Source: Siphonodentalium dalli
Taxonomy: Eukaryota > Mollusca > Scaphopoda > Gadilida > Siphonodentaliidae
DNA: 64,000 bases
Assembly (NCBI GenBank): GCA_032622095.1
Contig: CP136062.1
Location: forward strand, 33,976,918 to 34,040,917
Direction: 5' to 3'
The notes below the pieces were generated by a model. It worked only from the letters and a program-made list of their open reading frames with translations. It did not search any database and was not told the DNA's origin. Every line of letters starts with the position of its first letter. The stretch's first letter is position 1. This document shows, in pieces, positions 11,108-23,369 of this stretch. A program made the translations under genes and the position numbers.

Positions 11108-12275
11108 GGCCTAAACAAATAATACCTTTGTTTCCGCTAACGAGCTAAACAAAATTAGGGTAGGTAGGTAGGCTTAATTTTTTATTTTTTTTAACTTTTT
11201 TTTTTCTTCAGTATCTTTAAAAATAACTGTATAATACTTGTCAATAACCCAAACTATGCACTTCTTAGCCCCAATCAGGTTAACCCAGATGACAGAGGAA
11301 CTAGAAACTCCAATTCAATCTTACATATGCTTTAATATTTACATATATACTAGTCTATATACTAAGATAGTCTTTGATAATCCTAATATTTCCTATATGG
11401 TCTGGCGACAACTGGAGTCAGTCCAGCACCACTGCACTGTTCACATATTGGAGTGACCGTCTTGTACCGATCTCTTAAGGATGGCTTCACAACACCATCT
11501 TCTCCGCATTCAGTGAAGGATCTAGGTATTTTTTGGGGACACCTGTTTTTGGGCAATGATATGCCGAAGGCATAACCTGAAGGCCTGATCAGAGGAATGT
11601 TTGGGAAGGGTGACCCCCTGATGATGGTGGGGGTTCTTCCCCTGGAAAAATTTTGAAAATCCATTGCATTTAGATCTAATCTAAGGCTCTTTGAGTCAGT
11701 ATTTTGAATTTTACAGAGAGGTCAATTTTATCAAGTTTCTCAAGCATAACTTTGGAACTTTTTATATATGTATGGATTGGAAATGCTTATAAGTTATTGT
11801 CAGATATCTTTTGGTTCTATGGATTATGCTTATCGGAAGCCTTATCCTGCTTGAAATTAGACTTGCCATCATCACTCTAATTCATAAATAGGCTATTTTA
11901 TAAAATTCAAGTGAGACACACACGGTACATAATATACTACATGTAGATGTAATACAGAAATCCTACATGTACATGTAGTACAGAAACAATGTACATGTAT
12001 TAAGATAGTAATGACTATATATGGTACTAATCTCTATGTTAATTTTTCATTTGGTATTATGAGATCCCACTTGATAACCAGGTTGATTTGATCAAATTGT
12101 TAATGTTCCTGTGCTGTAATTGATTGAAATACTGAAGTCTGAACGCTGAATGATAACATACCGTACCTGAACTCAAATTATTTGAAGTTTTCACAGATGA
12201 AAGCTAGATAAAGCCAAACATACTTTACAGTATGATTCCAACTGTTAAACTTAAATCTTTTTGTAAACTTTAAAT

Positions 12276-12310
<35 letters not shown>

Positions 12311-12417
12311 GTCCAATTTTTTGTTTTGTTTTGCAATGGCAATAAAAAGTTTAGGGTCGGCGGTTTAAAATAGGGTCGGTCTGGTTAGCAGAAACAAACG
12401 TATTATTTGTTTAGGCC
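11108..12417. mobile_element. Harbinger-like element, TTA target duplication
   Basis: Inverted ends GGCCTAAACAAATAATAC (about 29 bp, two mismatches) bound 1310 bp, with TTA on both sides (11105-11107 and 12418-12420). The uninterrupted site is visible in sister Helitrons at 13368 and 39650. GGCC-type ends plus TWA duplication fit PIF/Harbinger. A minus-strand 93-codon frame (11383-11664; ECGEDGVVKPSLRDRYKTV) is protein-like but unrecognised; no transposase or Myb-like domain is seen. A ~32-bp T run lies near 12280. Confidence 0.75.
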
Positions 12418-12529
12418 TTAGCATCTGCAGAGAGATATAAGGGAACAATACTTTTGAGTGGTTTCCTATGCGGGGAGATTTATTAGATGCCATAGTACTC
12501 TTACAACATCATTGTTATAGTATTATGAC

Positions 12530-12640
12530 ACTTAGGTCAGGGCTTGGGGGGGGGGGGTTGTTAGTGTGGATATAGGCATCATGCTTCTCAGAAATCCCGG
12601 TTACAAACAAACACTCACAATTTCGTCTTTTGCATCAGAT
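12530..12640. repeat. dispersed repeat shared with 61427-61540
   Basis: TTAGTGTGGATATAGGCATC and GATGCTTCTCAGAAATCC line up with 61427-61540 over ~110 bp with scattered mismatches. It sits at the junction between the two Helitron types in unit 4. Confidence 0.7.
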
Positions 12641-13085
12641 ACCAACACCTCGACCGATCGGGACGAAACTTGGTACCTGAGTGTAGTTTGACCAGGTGGT
12701 CGTCGTTGTCGTATTGGCGAGCCCGTGCGACGCCCGTGCAGCGCATGCGCAGACGAGATCTCGGAAACGGGTGGAGCTATCGACTTGAAATAAGGTATGT
12801 GAATGTATCTTGCCCCGGATACGGATTTTATCGGGTCGCCGAGCCTGTGCGACGCCAGCTTCGCGCAGACCAGATCTCGGAAACGGGTGGAGCTATCGAC
12901 TTGAAATTTGGTTTTCGGGCTCAACAATTTTTCATCGGGTCAGTTCTTTCCGCCCGATGTACCTTAAATCTTTTAGGGACGGGTACCATAATTTCTCTTG
13001 ATTAAAAAGGCACAATTAACTTGTTGAAAAGCCAAAAAAATGTCATGTTTCTGACCAACGCCGCCAGTGGCGGGCTAACCTGCTA

Positions 13086-14198
13086 TACTATATATTTTGA
13101 GACTTCCGTATATATATATGTATGTGTGTGTGTGTGTGGGTACTTCATAGAATCTAAAACGGCTGAGCGGATTGAGCTCAAACTTCCTATATATCTAAGG
13201 GTAAAATCCCACGGCCACCGTCGGCGTCGCGTTTTGGAGAAGCTCAGAGCACCCGTTCTCCAATCTCAGTCACAAAAAACGGCACTGCGGTGGTTAATCA
13301 AGTGATAATTTAATGAGCGTTTGTTTTTGACGCATCGCTATAAAGAGCGTTTATTTACAATTCAACGTTATCGCTCAAAATTTAGCATCTGCAGAGAGAT
13401 ATAACAATACTTTTGAGTGGTTTCCTATGCGGAGAGAAGTACTTTTAGACGCAGTTGATTTACAATTCTTTGTGAATAGCTAGACTGCCATTCGTTCGAC
13501 TTGTTTTAGATCAAACAATATTCTCTGTCGCACTCATATTTCGTCATGAACGAATCCACTGTAATCGACCTATTTTTAGAACGCAACACATGATACCAAA
13601 CAAAATTACGTCGCGTTGGTGATGGGGTTCACGGGGGGGTTAATTGACTGTCAGCTCTTTGCGGGGACTATTGACCATCTCGTAAGGGTGGACAACCTCT
13701 GTCAGGGGCTGCTCAATTTTAGGGACGGGTATCATAATTTCTCTTGATTAAAAAGTCTGTTGTTCCCAGGAACGGGGAAGTTTAGGACTGTCCGCTCTTT
13801 GCGGGGACTATTGACCATCTCGTAAGGGTGGACAACCTCTGTCAGGGGCTGCTCAATTTTAGGGATGGGTATCATAATTTCTCTTGATTAAAAAGTCTGT
13901 TGTTCCTAGGAACGGGGAAGTTTAGGACGGGTACCATGAATTAACTCATTGAAAAACAAAGAATGCGTTGTCTGTCGTTCCTAGGAAGGGGGGGATTTCA
14001 TTGGGTCAATTTTTCCGCCAGAAAAAGGCACAATTAACTCATTGAAAAACAAAGAATTAAATTAAATTAAATAAAATTCAAAAAAACATAAATTTAATTT
14101 AAAAAACATTAAATTAATATTAAAAAATAATAAAAACAAATAATTACAAAAATGTCATGTTTCTGACCAACCACGCCAGTGGCGGGCTAACCTGCTAG
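13086..14198 (+). mobile_element. Helitron unit 5 (array 1)
   Basis: Starts TACTATATATTTTGAGACTT and ends GCCAGTGGCGGGCTAACCTG then CTAG. It contains an internal ~120-bp direct duplication (GACTATTGACCATCTCG at ~13667 and ~13807). Same subtype as the solo copy at 39380-40487. Confidence 0.85.
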
Positions 14199-14830
14199 TC
14201 TCATATATATTTTGAAGACCTCTGTCTGTCTGTCTGTATGTATGTCATTTATACAAATCTACGATTCTCGACCGATCGGGACGAAACTTGGTACGTGTGT
14301 GTAGTTTGACCAGGCGGTCGTCGTTGTCGTATTGGCGAGCCCGTGCGGCGCCCGCTTCGCGCATGCGCAGACGAGATCTCGGAAACGGGTGGAGCTATCG
14401 ACTTGAAATTTGCTATGTGAATGTATCTTGCCCCGGATACGAATTTTATCGGGTCGCCGAGCCCGTGCGACGCCAGCTTCGCGCATGCGCAGACCATATC
14501 TCGGAAACGGGTGGAGCTATCGACTTGAAATTTGGTATGTGAATGTATCTTGCCCCGGATACGAATTTTATCGGGTCGCCGAGCCCGTGCGACGCCAGCT
14601 TCGCGCATGCGCATACCAGATCTCGGAAACGGGTGGAGCTATCGACTTGAAATTTGGTATGTGAATATATCTTGCCCTGGATACGAATTTTATCGGGTCG
14701 CCAAGCCCATGCGATGCCAGCTTCGCTCATGCGCAGACCAGATCTCGGAAACTGGTAGAGCTATCGACTTGAAATTTGGTTTTTGAATAGCCGGATGAAT
14801 AGCCCGGACAACGTCGGGCTCATCGCCTAG
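14199..14830 (+). mobile_element. Helitron unit 6 (array 1)
   Basis: Second subtype: TCTCATATATATTTTGAAG, TCTG runs, then a ~124-bp internal repeat (CTCGGAAACGGGTGGAGCTA) four times, and the 3' hairpin AGCCCGGACAACGTCGGGCT before CTAG. Confidence 0.9.
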
Positions 14831-15224
14831 TCTCATATATATTTTGAAGACCTCTGTTTGTCTGTATGTTTGTCTGTATGTCTGTATGTCATTTATACAA
14901 ATCTACGATTCTCGACCGATCGGGACGAAACTTGGTACGTGTGTGTAGTTTGACCAGGCGGTCGTCGTTGTCGTATTGGCGAGCCCGTGCGGCGCCCGCT
15001 TCGCGCATGCGCAAACGAGATCTCGGAAACGGGTGGAGCTATCGACTTGAAATTTGCTTTGTGAATGTACATGTATCTTCCCCCGGATACAAATTTTATC
15101 GGGTCGCCGAGTCCGTGCGACGCCAGCTTCGCGCATGCGCAGACCAGATCTAGGAAACTGGTAGAGCTATCGACTTGAAATTTGGTTTTTGAATAGCCCG
15201 GATAACGTCGGGCTCATCGGCTAG
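14831..15224 (+). mobile_element. Helitron unit 7 (array 1)
   Basis: Same subtype as unit 6 with two internal repeats (394 bp). Ends GCCCGGATAACGTCGGGC, a short spacer and CTAG, with the next TC immediately after. Confidence 0.9.
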
Positions 15225-15862
15225 TCTCATATATATTTTGAAGACCTCTGTTTGTCTGTATGTTTGTCTGTATGTCTGTATGTCATTTATACAAATCTAC
15301 AATTCTCGACCGATCGGGACGAAACTTGGTACGTGTGTGTAGTTTGACCAGGCGGTCGTCGTTGTCGTATTGGCGAGCCCGAGTGGCGCCCGCTTCGCGC
15401 ATGCGCAAACGAGATCTCGGAAACGGGTGGAGCTATCGACTTGAAATTTGCTTTGTGAATGTACATGTATCTTGCCCCGGATACAAATTTTATCGGGTCG
15501 CCGAGTCCGTGCGACGCCAGCTTCGCGCATGCGCAGACAAGATCTCGAAAACTGGTGGAGCTATCGACTTGAAATTTGCTATGTGAATGTATCTTGCCCC
15601 GGATACGAATTTTATCGGGTCACCGAGCCCGTGCGACGCCAGCTTCGCGCATGCGCAGACGAGATCTCGGAAACGGGTGGAGCTATCGACTTGAAATTTG
15701 CTATGTGAATGTATCTTGCCCCAGATACGAATTTTATCGGGTCGCCGAGCCCGTGCGACACCAGCTTCGCACATGCGCAGACCAGATCTCGGAAACGGGT
15801 AGAGCTATCGACTTGAAATTTGGTTTTTGAATAGCCCGGACAACGTCGGGCTCATCGGCTAG
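15225..15862 (+). mobile_element. Helitron unit 8 (array 1)
   Basis: Same subtype with four internal ~124-bp repeats (638 bp). The internal repeat number varies between otherwise near-identical units. Confidence 0.9.
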
Positions 15863-17262
15863 TCTACTATATATTTTGGGACTTCTGTTTGTTTGTTTGT
15901 CTGTTTGTTAGCAATGGCCGGGAAAACTACCAGACGGATTTCGACGAAATACCTAGGGGTACTTATGTCCGGTGAGTGTTTTGGATGGGTCAAATCGTGA
16001 CCCGACCTGAAACTTGACCTTCAAAATGGTCAATTCAAGGTCAAATCGCGCCTTTCGACGGGATTTCGACGAAATTTGATACCTTGGAGTACTTTTGTCC
16101 AAGGAGTGTTTTGGAGGGGTCAATTCGTGACCCCGACCTGACCTTGACCTTCAAAATGGTCAATTCAAGGTCAAATCGCGCCTTTCGACGGGATTTCGAC
16201 AAATTTTTTATACCTAGGTTACTTTTGTCCAGGGAGTGTTTTGGACGGGTCAAATTGTGACCCCGACCTGACCTTGATCTTCAAAATGGTCAATCAAGGT
16301 CAAATCGCGCTTTTCCGACGAAATTTGATAACTGCGCGTAAGTTATGGTAAGTATAACGTTTGGTGGCACCCGGAATTGACAGTGTTACTAGTATAGACA
16401 CACACGGACCGGTGACCCGACTATTAATTGGACGAATGAAATTGACAACACAATGTCTCACTCGTCGTTTGAGGTCAAAGACATCACTGCGACATGATGG
16501 CAATGATTGACGATGCTTTATCGTTTGTCGGAGACCGCTTTGATCTAGACACTGTGTATATTTCAATTGGTCTCGAGCCGTCGGGTTATGATGCGACTCT
16601 GTGTGAAGGTCGCTTAAGGTGACGTCATTAGTGCTACTGTATATAAATGATACTGACATTAAGAACTGGCTATCGTATTCTACAACGTAGCCTATACTAT
16701 AGGGCGTATTTAGTCGGAACATTAACATTTTATAGTGACCCCACTCGGCACCGGTTTATTGGTGATCACGTAACTAAACGAAATCTCGAACGCTGATATC
16801 AAATTTAAAACCTGTATAAAAGATTGTGTTTCTAATCATTATCCACCACATGTCTAATTATATAATTACATTCAGTGTGTTGGATAAATATGAAGATGTT
16901 TACTGTATTATTTCCCAAATAAATTGTTGTCAATGCATGGAAATGCGCTACGCAATGGACATTGCATCAGTCATCAGTGTACGCCATGTACGTAGAATTT
17001 TCCGTACCATGTTATCTTCGAAAGTTGTGATATCGGGAACCGACTAGTCGATGCTACGCGACTTTTGGGCCTCGACTAGTCGACTTTTAAATTCACTAAT
17101 CGTTGGACGGGTCAAATCGTGACCCTGACCTGACCTTCAAAATGGTCAATTCAAGGTCAAATCGCGCCTTTCAACAGATTTTGATGTTAGATCCACGGAG
17201 GTTTTCAAAAGCAGAGGGGAAACACTCCGAACAGCCCAGACGAAGTCGGGTTACCATGCTAG
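15863..17262 (+). mobile_element. Helitron unit 9, last of array 1
   Basis: Starts TCTACTATATATTTTGGGAC. It has three ~110-bp subrepeats (TGACCTTGACCTTCAAAATG), a foreign-looking 0.8-kb segment, then subrepeat sequence again and a 3' end with CCCAGACGAAGTCGGG and CTAG. The next base is T, completing the A/T flank of the array. Confidence 0.8.
16320..17100 (+). other. foreign segment inside Helitron unit 9, promoter-like words
   Basis: The segment between the Helitron subrepeats has no relative elsewhere in the window. It contains TGACGTCA (CRE word, 16620-16627) and TATATAAA (16640-16647) 12 bp apart. It may be captured flanking DNA, as Helitrons are known to do, or an undetected insertion. 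No clear exon. Confidence 0.4.
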
Positions 17263-18390
17263 TATATATATATATATATAGGCCTATATATAATGAAATG
17301 TCACTTTGAATTTTGTCATCACATAAGAGAAGACAAGATAAAATTTATTTAAAAGTCGGAGGAAATAAATATGGTGCCTGGGGCTAGATCATGTCACGAA
17401 TCTCTACTCTGGCTCTAGTAGATATTAATGGCATGATCAAGTCTGATGCCTGCTTTCCGCATCGATCAACTTGGGGAAAAACCCAGAGCTGAAATTAGTA
17501 TGCAACAAACACGTGATTTGGTGACGTTTTATCACGTGACTTGTACAACAACATTGTGCACAACATTTGTTGTTTCATTTTGTTGTAGCGTGTGCGGACA
17601 CTTCCAACAATGTTGTATGACCCCTACAACATTGTTGCACAACATTGTTGCGACGTGTGCGCCCGGCTTAATATAAATAAGATAGATAAATTTTATTTAA
17701 ACATATTACAAACACAAGCTCTGAAGAGCTTTTGACGGTTGGCACTAAATAGTACCGGGCACACGGTGTTGCGTTCTGCGCATGCGCAAAATTGTATTCC
17801 TGTGAAGTTACTTTCAGCCTCATCATTCTGCCTTTTTCTCGCGGCCAATTAATGGCGAGCCAGGTGGTCGAAACATTCTTCCCTTAATCCAAATCATTCC
17901 ACCGATATGTCAATTTCTTTGCAAAATGAGAGTAAATTTCGATTTTATGATATCTTTTACTTTAAACTGTAATATTTTGGAATGACAAATTTGTCTTTTG
18001 GATACATAAATTATAGATCGAAAACATTTCTCGGCAATATCGTATAATAGCCCCTGGATTCTAAGACAGTTACATTCTGCAAATAAACAAACCAAACAGT
18101 TCCCTGCTCTACCTCTCTGTGTTTCGGTGAAAGATAATGACGTCGGAGGAAATAACAAACTCAAATACATTGTTATAAACATACGAATTCGCTGAAATGA
18201 AAATTTATTTTTTACCGGAAACTTCTATTCAGTTATTTTTAAACGTTTCTTCGCATGTTGGTTATTGCTTCGGTTGATGTTATCATTTATAATATGTTAT
18301 TAACACTTTATAACGAGAGGCCGATCACGATCGGCAGATGTTTAACCCATACCTTGGCGATAGTGATCAGCTATTTTCAGTTCTGACACG
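17263..18390. other. spacer with CAACAATGTTG motif cluster
   Basis: Within 17540-17655 palindromic words of the type ACAACATTGTTG occur at least four times, ending GCGACGTGTGCGCCCGGC. The remainder is unremarkable; a minus-strand frame at 17910-18182 has no known domain. Confidence 0.6.
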
Positions 18391-18394
18391 AAAA

Positions 18395-19518
18395 TCCATA
18401 AGCCATAACTCAGTTTAAAATATAAAAAAATGGATCAAACCCAAATTCGAAATCTATCTGTATTTTGGGCTGAGAAATTCACATACAAAATTTACATACA
18501 TCTCAATAAAATGAGATATATCAGATGAAAGGTATTTCTGCTAAGTATAAGGAATGTTGAGAATTAAGGGTTCATTTTAACCACAAAAATCCATACAAGT
18601 GAAAGGGATATAATAGGAGAATGATTACATGAAAAATATACAAAAGCATAAAATTGATGACAAGGGTTAACAATTTTAACTCAATAAAATTAGGTACAGG
18701 TATGTCACTGGAACACTGCATTGATATCCTAAACCAGAGAGCTGTATGGAAATACAATAAACAACATATGGTTCTCTGTCCAATTACAGCTTCCACAGTG
18801 CCCTGACAATATGATGGCTAAAAATAACTCTAATTTCCAATAATACAAGTTAATCTATTCTCTCGCTCAGTGCTAACTGATATCACAGGGGTTATATATC
18901 TGCTATGGTTCTACATGATAAGCATAAAAATATCGATTCTGTTCAATCCTTAGTTAAAAAGGGCCATAACTTTGGTATAAAAAACAGGTTCTAACCCATA
19001 TTCAAACTTGATCTGTATTTTGAATTGAGAAACTCACATACCAAATTTGGTTCCTATCAGACGATAACTGGTTGAGCTATCGAAGCATGGATGAATTCTA
19101 TATCAAAGGGCCATAACTCCATTAAAAATAATCTGATCAAACCCATATTCGAACTCGAATTGTATTTTAGATAGAGAAACTCACATACCAAATTTGGTTC
19201 TCATGAGATAATATTTTTTTTAGTTATCGTAGCATCCATGAATTCTAAGTCGAAAAAGGGCCATAACTCCGTAAAAAAAACTCGGATCAAACCCATATTC
19301 GAACTCGATCTGTATTTTGGGCTCTGAAACTCGCATACCAAATTTGGTTCCGATCAGATAAAAATTGTTTGAGTTATGACAGCATGCGTGAATTCGAAGT
19401 TGAAAAAGGGCCATAACTCCGTAAAAAAAACTCGGATCAAACCCATATTCGAACTCGATCTGTATTACGATCGGATAGAAAATATTTGAGTTATCACACC
19501 ATGCGTAAAGTGTCCACG

Positions 19519-19565
<47 letters not shown>

Positions 19566-19620
19566 GGACGCACGGACGCACGACGAGTGGTCAATCCGGA
19601 CGTCGACATTATGTTTACCA
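18395..19620. repeat. 'gggccataactc' tandem family with GACA tail
   Basis: The word GGGCCATAACTCC starts at 18961, 19108, 19258 and 19408 (147-150 bp steps), with a degenerate copy at 18395. Each monomer holds ACCAAATTTGGTTC. The block ends in a (GACA)n run (19517-19566) and GGACGCACGGACGCACGACG. One more monomer is at 23370. Confidence 0.85.
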
Positions 19621-19639
19621 TACTATGGTATGGGTAAAC

Positions 19640-20035
19640 ATAAAAAACTATAAAGTAAGATTATTGTTGCGATATTTATCCAAAAATATTACAATGTTAA
19701 AATGTCACCATCAAAGCTATACGTAGGCTAAATATAGCCATTTTTATTGTGGGTTTTTCCATCTGATTAACATATCCCAATTTAATAGCCAATCAAATTT
19801 AACGTTTTACAGTCTACTGACCAATGACAGTGCCTGTAGATTTTTTGTTAATGGACCACGATGTCGCTGATGAACGTTGACTTCAGGAAAAAGTCAACAA
19901 GAATTCTCTTCTTACATGTCCATTTACCTGCACGGTAAGGATATTTAAATACAATAAACACGGTAGGCCCCTATTACTTTATCAGGCATTTATCGTCCAA
20001 TTAAAGGTCAATAAGCCATTAGTGATAGCACAATG
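19640..20035. other. no recognisable feature
   Basis: AT-rich spacer between two repeat families. Confidence 0.4.
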
Positions 20036-20445
20036 AGGACAGCTCTTTTTATGGCTGTCAAAAAGGCTAAATTTCGTTATGTCTATTCCCATAGAATATC
20101 AAGTCTAAAACAAATGTCTGTTATTTAGTAAATATTAACTAAATAACGGGTATGCTAAGCGAATGATAATCTATTATACGTCAACAAAAACATCCATGAT
20201 GGATGTCAAAATGGCTACATTTCAGAAGTTAATTCCCATTGATTGTCTTGTATACAACACATATCCGTTATTTAGTAAATATTAACTAAATAACGGGTAT
20301 GCTAGGAGAGTGATAATGTCTAAGATGAGCACATAAACATCCATGATGGCTGTCAAAATGGCTAAATATCATTATGTCTATTCCCATAGATTGTCTTCTT
20401 TGAAACATCTTCTCTGTATATATTCGTATTATTGTCCCTTGTAAC
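20036..20445. repeat. 148-bp palindrome satellite, outlying block
   Basis: Two and a half monomers of the family forming the foldback arms (TTTAGTAAATATTAACTAAA palindrome, then CATCCATGATGG...TGTCAAAATGGCT). It lies ~4 kb outside the foldback in the same orientation as its left arm. Confidence 0.85.
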
Positions 20446-20639
20446 GTGCTAACTGTAAACATAGAAGTTAAATATATAGAGGTTGTGTTAAGAACAAGAC
20501 AGTCAATGACTGTGGGGTCGCTCACCAGACTGCAAAGACTGATAAGACTGGGACTCTGGAGACCACAACAGTCAGAACTTTTCATAATCACTTTAAAAGA
20601 AGTAGATATCTAAAGAGTTAAATCTAAAACAAAAAATTT

Positions 20640-21165
20640 GGAGTTATGTCCCTGGCCCCGCCCACATTTGACCCAGTGACCTGATTTGAACAAATCTGAA
20701 CCCCAGTCACCCAAGGATCCTTCATACCAAATATGAACCCATATAGCCTGATGGTATTTGAGAAGAAGTCACTTTAAGAATACTATGGAGGGAAAGAGTT
20801 ATGGCCCTGGCTTCGCAACTATTTCAAGTAAACTCATTTGAACAAATCTGAATGTGAGTCACCTAGGGAACATTCACACCAAATATGAAACCATTCGGTC
20901 TTATTGTTCTGAAGATGTTTAAAAGAATTACTATGGTGGGAAAGAGTTATGGCCCTGGCTTCGCAACTATTTGACCCAGTGACTGCATTTGAACAAATCT
21001 GAATGAGAATCACCTAGGGAACATCCACACCAAATATGAACCCATTTGGTCTTATGGTTCCAGAGGAGAAGATGTTCAAATAATTGTTGTCGGACGGATG
21101 GACGGACAGACGATAGACGGACGAGGAGTGATGACTATAGCTCCGCCGGAGCACAGGTAGGGTGG
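20640..21165. repeat. 'gagttatggccctgg' tandem family with GACG tail
   Basis: Landmark GAGTTATG(G/T)CCCTGG at 20641, 20796, 20944 (148-155 bp steps) and again at 21417. The monomer includes CATTTGAACAAATCTGAA and ACACCAAATATGAACCCAT. The block ends in GGACGGATGGACGGACAGAC and GAGTGATGACTATAGCTCC. Confidence 0.85.
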
Positions 21166-21747
21166 CTGTTTGATAATTAAATCTCTTATCTCCGCCCCTA
21201 TTTGAACAAACGTGAATCCCCATCTATGAGATCCATTCATTTGGTAATTTCAGACATTAGATTTTAAGAGTTGAACTGAACTGATTTTCCTAAAATGACC
21301 CCAAATCTGAAAAAATCTAAACCCAGTCACCGAAGGACCATCCATACCAAACATAATCTAAATAGTCCAGATGGTTCTTGAGAAGAAATTGTTTTAAGAA
21401 TTACTATGGAAGGAAAGAGTTATGGCCCTGACTTCTCACATATTTGACCTGATGAACTCATTTGAACAAATCTGAATGTGAGTCACCTGGGGAACATCCA
21501 CACCTAAATATATAAACCCATTTGGTCTTTAATATGTATCTGGAGAAGAAAACAATTGATGGACGGATAGAGACATAATGACAGATGGATGGATGGGAGA
21601 ACAGTCTGACATAGAGACTGACAAATTCAATCCAATATACCCCCCAAGTTTTCTTTGCAAAATCAGGGTATAATGAGTTCAACTGGATACTGGTGGTTAA
21701 GAACATAATATTCGAACAGACAAGCGTGAACATAGTGTCTGACATTT

Positions 21748-23130
21748 GCAGAATGAGGTCCCCAAAGGGTGAATTTAATGACACAATCCTGCAATGCAGG
21801 CTAGCATCACCAAATTCACCCTCTGGGGACCTCATTCCGTGTATGCCTCAACTGCTATGGGAGACATAGCATTAGATTGAAGTTCTCCAGTTAAAGTTGG
21901 TGATGTGCACCCATTGGGCACCTCAATTATGCATTTTATATTCACAAATTAGGGGATATAGAAACTAAACAGAAGGGCTAAAGTAAGTAAAAATGTCAAT
22001 TTAAGTGCCTATATACTTCCCAGAAGATGAGGCCTAAGCAGAATGAGGACCCTGGCTAGTGTATTTGGTGATGCTAGACTGCTGTGCAGGGTAGCATAAC
22101 TAAATTCACCCTCTGGGGACCTCATTCTGCAAATGCCAGATAGAAGACAAATTTAATCCCAATATATACCCCCCCCCCCCCCCCCCCCCCCCCATTTTTC
22201 TTTGAATATTAGTCGTATGATTTCATCTGGATAAGTGGTGATTAAAACAATAATATGAAATGGCCAAACCTGAATTTAGTATGTCTGACATTTGCAGAAT
22301 TAGGTCCCAAAAATGTGGATTTAATGACAATATTCTGTAAGGCAGGCTAGCATCACCACCAAATTCATCCTCAATCTGATTAGGCCTCAATGGCCAATAA
22401 AACCAAGGAACAGATTGAAGTCCTACAGTTGAAGTTGGTGATACACACCCATTGAGCACCTCAATTATGCATTTTATCTTCTGCAAATTAGGGGGACATT
22501 GAAACTGAACAGGTGGAAAAAGTGACTAAATCAAACTGTCAATTTGATACTTAGGATACTTCCAAGAAGATGAGGACTAAGCAGAATTAGGTCCCTGGCA
22601 GGTGTATTTGGTGATGCTAGCATGCTGTATGGAATAGCAACACTACATTCACCATTTGGGGACCTCACTATGTAAATGTCAGACACACTATTTCCAGACT
22701 TGAAGAAATCAAAGCCATTCACAGTATCATTGAATGTCAGTCATTAAATTGCTACAGATATGTTTAGATTAGAATAATACATGTCATCTGGCCAGTTTAT
22801 ATAATTAATGTGGTGAGAAGAGGTATTAAATTGAGAGGTGATATGGCTTGGAAGGGATGGCAGGGTTGGGCCTGGGCCATATGGGAGGGGGTGGGTGGGG
22901 GAGGGTGGAATGTTTCCATAATTTCATTAAAGTGTAAAGTTTCATAACTCTGCAGATGTTATATAATTATAATGGTGTCACTTTTTTTCAAATTTTAAAA
23001 AAAGTTTTTAAAAAAATTGTCCCAGAAGATGAGGCCTAAGCAGAATAAGGTAATTGAGGTGTATTTGGTGATGCTAGCCTGTTGTATGGGGTAGCAACAC
23101 TAAATTCACCATCTGGGGACTTCATTCTGC
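21748..23130. repeat. five dispersed ~95-bp hairpin repeats
   Basis: Units near 21748, 22038, 22293, 22581 and 23040 each start GCAGAATNAGG and end with GGGGACCTCATTC-like sequence. In the first unit the two ends form an inverted repeat (GAATGAGGTCCCC with GGGGACCTCATTC) around GGCTAGCATCACC. A C22 tract lies at ~22171 between units. Confidence 0.75.
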
Positions 23131-23369
23131 AAATGTCAGACACACTATGTCCAGGCTTGGAGAAATGAACAATGGACTATTCCTTGTAGACTCTGGTAGT
23201 TGTTTAGCTAATGTCATGTCTTGTAATGACAGATGATAAACTGGTCTGAAGCAAGCAGTATTCAGCAAGAGGATCAGGTGACCACACTATGATAAATTGG
23301 CTTTTTCAATAATACAGGCTAGAGTGTCCTCTTAAAAATTAATAGTGCATAGCAAAGGGGTGTGAATTA

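Larger units (their letters stand above)
10811..13085 (+). mobile_element. Helitron unit 4, mosaic and interrupted
   Basis: Starts TCTTCTATACTATATATTT after CTAG. It is broken by a Harbinger-like insertion (11108-12417) and carries from ~12650 a block of the other Helitron type (GACCGATCGGGACGAAACTT). The 3' hairpin CGCCAGTGGCG is followed by CTGCTA; compared with other junctions about three bases (GTC) of the CTAG/TC boundary are missing before unit 5. Confidence 0.75.

Noticed and set aside
12601-15830. Many 70-120 codon ORFs on both strands with arginine/alanine-rich repeats
   Set aside because: They are readings of the ~124-bp Helitron internal repeats in several frames; they track the repeat, not a protein.
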